This document shows, one piece after another, positions 53,279 to 57,906 of a DNA stretch of 57,906 nt; the stretch's first letter is position 1, and every line of letters starts with the position of its first letter. The notes below the pieces were generated by a model that saw only the letters and a list, made by a program, of their open reading frames with translations, made no database searches and was not told the DNA's origin. The DNA is taken from assembly GCA_937944055.1 (NCBI GenBank), contig CALDZJ010000016.1, positions 1 through 57,906 of the forward strand, read 5' to 3'. Source of the DNA: an uncultured Verrucomicrobiales bacterium (lineage in GTDB: Bacteria > Verrucomicrobiota > Verrucomicrobiia > Verrucomicrobiales > Akkermansiaceae). A program made the translations under genes and the position numbers.

Positions 53279-54343
53279 TTAGAAAAGCTCACGCGTCACA
53301 TCGGGCGGGGTCTCTGTCACCTCCGCGTTAGCACTGGCCGGCCCAGCGACGGGTGCTAGCGGAGCCACGAGAGGAGCGGGGAGAGGGAATTTTTTCTCAA
53401 AAATCCCCGGTGCGCTCTCGTTTGCAGTGGCGTAGGCATCTTTGACCATTTCCAATTTTGCATCGAGATTATCGATGTAGTGCAAGGCGTGGGCCTCGGG
53501 AGTGCGAGGAAGAGTGGGGGAGCCAAACTCGTAGAGCCCATGGTGAGAAGCGACGAGATGGAGAAGATGTAGGCGCACTTCTTCACTGGCTGGAGTGAGG
53601 TCTCTCCAAGTTTTAAGTGGAAGCTCACGCCAGAGCTTATTTACCAATTCCATCCCCAGCGGAATGTGACCCAGCATTTCCCCATGCATGAGATGCAGTT
53701 GATTAAAGCCCTCCTCTGGGTAGGTGTTTTCCCAGAGCTTACCACAGTCATGGAAAAGGACGCCAGCGATCATGAGATCGCGATTTAGATAGGGGTAGAG
53801 TTCGCAGACTGCCACCGCGGTGCGCATCATCTGTGCAACGTGTTCTACGAGACCGCCGCGCCGTGCGTGGTGGTTTCTCCGCGCGGCGGCGGTCCTGCGG
53901 AAACGGTCTTCAAATTGCTCCACAAAGTCATCGCAAAGCGCCTTTAATCTAGGGTCGTTAATCTGGCTGAGGTAATCGCTGAGATCTTCCCAATCAGCCA
54001 TTTGCTTTTCTCGTGTTGCGGGGTCGCCCGCTAAGAAATCGTTCTTTTCTTCATCGCTTAAGAAGCGGAATTTCCATCCCTTACCATCCACTCCGTATTG
54101 GTTCTGGGTCCACTCACCCGAGAAGTGGAGGAGGGTTTCTGGGTCGATTTCTTCAGCACTCGCGAACTGGGGGTGATTATTCCAGACTTTTAAGGTGATG
54201 ATCCCGGTGGCGTCTGCGATGGCCCATTCGAGGTAGGGCTTGCCGCCCTTAGTTTCGCGTTGCCGGATCCCTTGCAGCTGGGCGCTGAAGGAGGCTTCGA
54301 GAGGGCTCTCATTCGTGGTGGCTAGAAGTTCACTAATCGACAT
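53279..54343 (-). CDS. 3'-5' exoribonuclease YhaM-type (OB fold plus HD domain)
   Basis: 354 residues. An N-terminal OB-fold nucleic-acid-binding domain (about 15-115: AIADATGIITLKVWNN) and a metal-dependent HD domain (about 155-330: HHARRGGLVEHVAQMM, GVLFHDCGKLWEN, HLLHLVASHHG, ALHYIDNLDAKLE). This is the YhaM architecture, which degrades RNA and single-stranded DNA from the 3' end. A Pro/Ala-rich tail follows. The gene starts three bases after the stop of the upstream membrane-protein gene. Confidence 0.9.
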   Translation of the reverse strand: MSISELLATTNESPLEASFSAQLQGIRQRETKGGKPYLEWAIADATGIITLKVWNNHPQFASAEEIDPETLLHFSGEWTQNQYGVDGKGWKFRFLSDEEKNDFLAGDPATREKQMADWEDLSDYLSQINDPRLKALCDDFVEQFEDRFRRTAAARRNHHARRGGLVEHVAQMMRTAVAVCELYPYLNRDLMIAGVLFHDCGKLWENTYPEEGFNQLHLMHGEMLGHIPLGMELVNKLWRELPLKTWRDLTPASEEVRLHLLHLVASHHGLYEFGSPTLPRTPEAHALHYIDNLDAKLEMVKDAYATANESAPGIFEKKFPLPAPLVAPLAPVAGPASANAEVTETPPDVTRELF

Positions 54344-54346
54344 GTC

Positions 54347-55165
54347 TCAACAGAGACGGATCATGTCTTTCACTGATTGGATCCAAAGGAAAAAAAGCCC
54401 TTTCGTGGAATATCGGAAATGCCCATCTCCGGTCATCTCGATGAGGCCGCAATCAACATTATGATCAATTTGGCGCTGCATCTCCTCCTCCACTTGTTTG
54501 AGGACTTCATCAGGATCAGGCATCATGAGGGATTCACGAGAGATGCCGAGTTTCGCAAGGTGGCTCTCATGGTCACGGTAAATGGCCTCGAAGTTATTAC
54601 GCTCACAAGGTAGGTGGTCCCAGTGAACGTGAGGAGAGTGCTTAAGGGTCGGTGAAAAGGGATAATTAGTGGTGTGAATAGAACGCCCATCCGGAGCGCG
54701 CGAGGATACGGTGACGAAGGCGAAGGCCACTTGTTCTTGCTCGCAAAGGCACACCGCGGCGACGGCTTTGGCTTCTGGGTTCCAAAAAAAGCGGAAATGT
54801 TGCTGCATGCCCGCCCAGTCCCAACCGCTATCGATGACATGATCGAACTCTGCCTCCTCAATCTCGTGGATCAGGCGGGGCGCATTGGGGAAGTAGTCTT
54901 CAGATGGTGGGCTCTGCTGGTTGAGGCGATTTTCAAGCGGGATCCGCTGTTTGCGGATCCGAGTGAGAAGATCATACCAGGGGAGAAAAAACCACAGAGC
55001 AGCGCCAAAAACTCCTGCCCAAAGAGAGCCAAAGAGCAAGTAGAAGGTCAGAAATGAAGCGATCAGAAAAGTGAGAGCCCCCAATTTTCTGAAAAGCAAA
55101 GTCCGGCAAGAGCGCAATGCGATACCTACGATGAGGCAGGCCAGAATGATGAGGAAATTGTGCAT
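54347..55165 (-). CDS. Membrane protein of unknown function
   Basis: 272 residues from the ATG at 55165 (a longer frame to 55222 is open but unlikely). Two or three membrane helices lie in the first 80 residues (HNFLIILACLIVGIALR, LGALTFLIASFLTFYLLFGSLWAGVFGAALWFFLPWY). A soluble domain follows with SGWDWAGMQQHFRFFWN, HTTNYPFSPTLKHSPHVHWDHLPC and a helical end. No family recognised. Its stop lies three bases before the YhaM gene, suggesting one operon. Confidence 0.6.
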   Translation of the reverse strand: MHNFLIILACLIVGIALRSCRTLLFRKLGALTFLIASFLTFYLLFGSLWAGVFGAALWFFLPWYDLLTRIRKQRIPLENRLNQQSPPSEDYFPNAPRLIHEIEEAEFDHVIDSGWDWAGMQQHFRFFWNPEAKAVAAVCLCEQEQVAFAFVTVSSRAPDGRSIHTTNYPFSPTLKHSPHVHWDHLPCERNNFEAIYRDHESHLAKLGISRESLMMPDPDEVLKQVEEEMQRQIDHNVDCGLIEMTGDGHFRYSTKGLFFLWIQSVKDMIRLC

Positions 55166-55356
55166 GAGAGCTAGGGTGGGTGCGGAGGGCTCCGCGCGGG
55201 AGAGGGTCTGTAAAATGGGCAAGATTCAAGTCAGCAAGATTCTGTTAGATTCTCGCCTAGTTTTCCAGATTTGGGAACTTCAGGCAGATTTCTAAGAATG
55301 CGAATGATTTTCTCCCATTCCTTGCGAATTCCTTTTGAACTCTCTAGGCTTCGGTG

Positions 55357-55881
55357 ATGGCAATTGAACCTTTCTGCGATATTTGGCCCAGCATTCCTGA
55401 CTCGAGTTTCATTGCGGCTAGCGCAGACATTATTGGGCGTGTCACGCTCGGTGAGCAGTCAAGTATCTGGCACAATGCCACGCTGAGAGGGGATATAAAC
55501 GAGATTACGATTGGGCCTCAGAGTAATGTCCAAGACAATGCTGTGATTCATTTGGCCGATGACTTCGGCTGTCATGTTGGCGAACTGGTGACAGTCGGGC
55601 ACTCGGCGATTTTACACGCCTGCACGGTGGGAGACGAGGTCTTGGTGGGGATGGGCGCTTGTGTGCTGGATGGGGCTGTGATTGGCGCGCGTTCCATCAT
55701 AGGGGCGAATGCTCTCGTCACAGGGGGGACGGTCATACCAGAAGGTTCACTCGTGTTGGGGAGTCCTGCCAAGGTGATCAAAACTCTCGATCTCAAGGAG
55801 CAACAAGAAATCAAAAAATGGGCCGAGAAGTATGTCCGGAATTCTCGCCTCTTTAAAGAGCGTGCATTTACGCCTCGCTAG
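55357..55881 (+). CDS. Gamma-class carbonic anhydrase family protein
   Basis: 174 residues from the ATG at 55357; a GTG one codon upstream is also possible. It is a left-handed beta-helix of hexapeptide repeats: GRVTLGEQSSIWHNATLRGDINEITIGPQSNVQDNAVIH, with the metal histidines in VIHLADD, VTVGHSAILHAC. A C-terminal helix closes the protein. Family members bind zinc or iron and form trimers; not all are active carbonic anhydrases. Divergent from the membrane protein gene. Confidence 0.92.
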   Translation: MAIEPFCDIWPSIPDSSFIAASADIIGRVTLGEQSSIWHNATLRGDINEITIGPQSNVQDNAVIHLADDFGCHVGELVTVGHSAILHACTVGDEVLVGMGACVLDGAVIGARSIIGANALVTGGTVIPEGSLVLGSPAKVIKTLDLKEQQEIKKWAEKYVRNSRLFKERAFTPR

Positions 55882-55910
55882 CTTTTCTCCTGCCTCTGGT
55901 CTCTTTTCTC

Positions 55911-56654
55911 ATGACAGATCCACTTGATGACCTTCTTGCTCAAATGCCGCCTGCGGATGCCTCTGAGGCTGAGATTGAGAGCTTCATGGAGAGAGTGATG
56001 AATACGCCGGGCGGCGCGGAGTTAATCCACGATTTTGCCGGGAAAATCACGGCGGGGGGCTCACTGGATACGATGCTCAAAGAGGAGGAGGCGGCCGTGG
56101 AAAAGCGCTCTCTTAAAAGCCCGGCTCGTTTCGTCATTAGGGTGTCTCTTTTAGGAATTGAACCCCTTATTTGGCGACGTTTTAGCCTCCCAGCGGATTG
56201 TGCATATGTTCATTTGCATGAAGCGATTCAGGATGCTTTTGGCTGGGAGGGGAGGCAAGATCACCGTTTTGAAATTTGGGAAGAGGGGCAATTGGAAGTG
56301 AGTTTTAGCGCGTCTGAAGACGGGGAAGATTACTGCGAGGTGGAGAATCGGCTGATCGATCTCTTTCGAGAAAATGTCTCGGAATTTCAATATCTCTACG
56401 ACTTTCAGGACAAGTGGCGGCATCGCATTGTGATTGAGAATTTGGTGCGAGCCGGTCTGAATGGCACTCGCAAGGAGCTCAGGCCTCACCTTCATACGGG
56501 GGAGCGTCATGGTCCGCCGGAAGACTGTGGCGGACCGCCGGGCTTCGCGAAGTTCCTTCAAGGAGAGCACCCTTTGTGTCGAAAATATGAGCCCGAAATT
56601 TTAGCGGAATTTAAAACGGGGCATCCTGATTTTGAGAAAATCACTTTGCGCTAG
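55911..56654 (+). CDS. Plasmid pRiA4b ORF-3 family protein
   Basis: 247 residues. An N-terminal acidic helical region (about 1-65) precedes the ORF-3 domain: FVIRVSLLGIEPLIWRRFSLPADCAYVHLHEAIQDAFGWEGRQDHRFEI, YLYDFQDKWRHRIVIE and the closing GPPEDCGGPPGFAKFLQ. The family (PF07929) is spread among bacteria and mobile elements with no assigned function. It follows the carbonic anhydrase gene by 29 bp. The last 14 bases overlap the convergent aconitase-like gene. Confidence 0.88.
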   Translation: MTDPLDDLLAQMPPADASEAEIESFMERVMNTPGGAELIHDFAGKITAGGSLDTMLKEEEAAVEKRSLKSPARFVIRVSLLGIEPLIWRRFSLPADCAYVHLHEAIQDAFGWEGRQDHRFEIWEEGQLEVSFSASEDGEDYCEVENRLIDLFRENVSEFQYLYDFQDKWRHRIVIENLVRAGLNGTRKELRPHLHTGERHGPPEDCGGPPGFAKFLQGEHPLCRKYEPEILAEFKTGHPDFEKITLR

Positions 56655-57513
56655 ACGCGGAGTTGTGACCTTCGAGATTGGGATTCAGAGAATAGGGAGC
56701 GATGCCGCCGGAGAGATAGAACTCGATTTCGGCGAAGCTGTGAAGTTCCGCAATGAGGGGTAATTGGAGGCCACAATCACTCAGGAGGGTGGCGACGAGG
56801 GTGATTCGAGCGGCCGGGGACTGAGGTGAGGGAGATTGGCCATGTTTAAGCTCATGGCTCTCCGTGATGTCTACGATGCTGAAGATGGATGAGTGGAGGT
56901 GGGCGACCCGCTGGTAGTCGCCCTTGTTTTTAAAGGTGAGGGGAAGAATTCCGAAGCGGAGGAGTTGGGTTCGCTGGTTTTCGTGGATTGATTTGGCGAT
57001 GATGCTTTTGACTCCGAGGAGAGCGCTGCCTTTTGCGGCCCAGTGTTGGGTGGGGCCGCAGCCGTAATTTTCACCAGCGATGATGGTCAATTGGCGTCCG
57101 CTTTGTTGGTAGGCGATGGCAGCATCGAAGATGAAGGTTGCTTTAGCCATCTTTGCGGCAGGGATGTAGTGATCGGGAGCGGTGACGTGAGCGTCTCCAA
57201 AATATTGAGTGTAAGCGCCCGGAGCATTGGGCGTCATCGTATTATTGAGGCAAGGGTGGTCGAAGGTGCCCCGTATCATCAGGTGGTCGTTTTTATCGTG
57301 GGAGGCGAAGTCACCGAGCGGCGATTTTTTCCCCCAATCTTGCTCGATTAAATACCGCCCAGCGGGGCTAGTTTCGTTAATTTTTCCACTAGGAGAAATC
57401 GTCTCAGAGCTTACATCATCGGCAAAAACAGCGAGCGGGCGAAGATCGTTGAGATCGCAAAGATCGGAACAAAGGGAAGAGTCGGGAGAGGGAATATTGC
57501 AATTGGTTAGCAT
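56641..57513 (-). CDS. Stand-alone aconitase-type swivel (C-terminal) domain
   Basis: 290 residues from the ATG at 57513; an open frame continues to 57732 but its N-terminal part is Arg/Ser-rich and looks non-coding. LRPLAVFADDVSSETISPSGKI, MIRGTFDHPCLNN, FIFDAAIAYQQSGRQLTIIAGENYGCGPTQHWAAKGSALLGVKSIIAKSIH match domain 4 of aconitase A. The catalytic loop usually reads YGSGSSRDWAAKG; here the Ser-Ser-Arg-Asp is Pro-Thr-Gln-His, so the base and substrate-binding arginine are missing. The three-domain part carrying the Fe-S cluster is absent from the window. It may be a decayed fragment, a small subunit of a split enzyme, or have another role. Confidence 0.7.
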   Translation of the reverse strand: MLTNCNIPSPDSSLCSDLCDLNDLRPLAVFADDVSSETISPSGKINETSPAGRYLIEQDWGKKSPLGDFASHDKNDHLMIRGTFDHPCLNNTMTPNAPGAYTQYFGDAHVTAPDHYIPAAKMAKATFIFDAAIAYQQSGRQLTIIAGENYGCGPTQHWAAKGSALLGVKSIIAKSIHENQRTQLLRFGILPLTFKNKGDYQRVAHLHSSIFSIVDITESHELKHGQSPSPQSPAARITLVATLLSDCGLQLPLIAELHSFAEIEFYLSGGIAPYSLNPNLEGHNSASSAK

Positions 57514-57800
57514 TGGGCAGGAATCTCGCTGAAAAGAAACTAACTTAGCGGGACAACTCGACAAGCCCTCACTCAGAAGCGCCCAGGTCGTGTGAACAAA
57601 TTGAAAACGGGCCTTCGAAGTGCTTTGAATCCTTCGAGGCGCTCGCCCTAAAAGTCGTCGAGAGAAAATTTGCGGCAGTCGACTAAATCCTGAGCCCCTT
57701 CGAAGCGAAGCGGGAACAAAGTTAGGCGACATACAAATTAGGTGACAGGCAACCAGTCTTGACGAGCGGGGGTTTTTGGGGCATGGAGGGGGCTGAAGTT

Positions 57801-57906
57801 ATGAAGAATGAAGAGGTAGCGGAGATGTCAGATTTGGAGAAACTGGATTGTTTGACGGGGAAGATGTTGGGCGGAATTGCTTTGAAGGCGCCGAATTTTG
57901 GACAAG
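57801..57906 (+). CDS. Start of an unidentified gene (cut by window end)
   Basis: MKNEEVAEMSDLEKLDCLTG opens at 57801, with GAGGGGG eight bases before the ATG, and stays open to the window end (35 codons). An in-frame ATG at 57783 is possible but would overlap the ribosome site. No family can be named from so short a piece. It is divergent from the aconitase-like gene. Confidence 0.45.
   Translation, partial: MKNEEVAEMSDLEKLDCLTGKMLGGIALKAPNFGQ

Noticed and set aside
57514-57732. N-terminal 73 codons of the aconitase-like frame
   Set aside because: Arg/Ser/Leu-rich stretch with no aconitase similarity; the ATG at 57513 fits the domain start better.

Overview
The window looks like a chromosomal segment of a Gram-negative member of the Verrucomicrobiota, probably class Verrucomicrobiae. 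The evidence is a lipopolysaccharide locus, a PVC-type haem-binding CxxCH dehydrogenase-like protein, TIGR03790 and DUF2851 family proteins, a dnaK-groES-groEL cluster, and many secreted or membrane proteins with no clear family outside this phylum. The assignment is an inference from gene content. No rRNA, tRNA or CRISPR array was seen.

Layout. 1-410: remains of IS3-type transposase genes, one start nested beside another. 410-10798: envelope/LPS block with arabinose-5-phosphate isomerase, an MsbA-like ABC exporter, two glycosyltransferases, a kinase-glycosidase fusion, a YrbL-like kinase, an animal-type UDP-glucose dehydrogenase and an LpxL-like acyltransferase. 10799-15230: chaperone block dnaK-groES-groEL, preceded by a near-perfect sigma-54 promoter and closed by a strong terminator. 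15309-18759: DM13 protein, amidohydrolase, HicAB toxin-antitoxin pair, membrane C39 peptidase and a lipoprotein. 18989-26078: haem-binding PVC protein and glutamate synthase large subunit, the latter with a second sigma-54-like promoter.

26463-36275: housekeeping and envelope genes (dprA, DUF2851, TIGR03790, MBL hydrolase, recN, retropepsin-like protease, a GT51 penicillin-binding protein with a degenerate transpeptidase domain, an A-type Fe-S carrier). 36437-46918: TPR protein, YugP-type metallopeptidase, EEP phosphatase, dnaX, methionine sulfoxide reductase, two proteins resembling pieces of an OmpA-family sensor, a free DsbD N-domain and a LysM lipoprotein. 47095-49188: cobalamin riboswitch and TonB-dependent receptor. 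49455-55165: argB, YdcF-like protein, a dihydropteroate synthase fused to a RibD-type reductase and coupled to an SDR, a YhaM-type exonuclease. 55357-57906: gamma carbonic anhydrase, pRiA4b ORF-3 protein, a free aconitase swivel domain and the start of one more gene.

The most unusual items are the kinase-glycosidase fusion at 5376-7589, the FolP-RibD_C fusion at 51043-52521 with its overlapping SDR gene, the sigma-54 promoter ahead of dnaK, the PBP that has lost its transpeptidase active site, and the stand-alone aconitase domain with a changed active-site loop.
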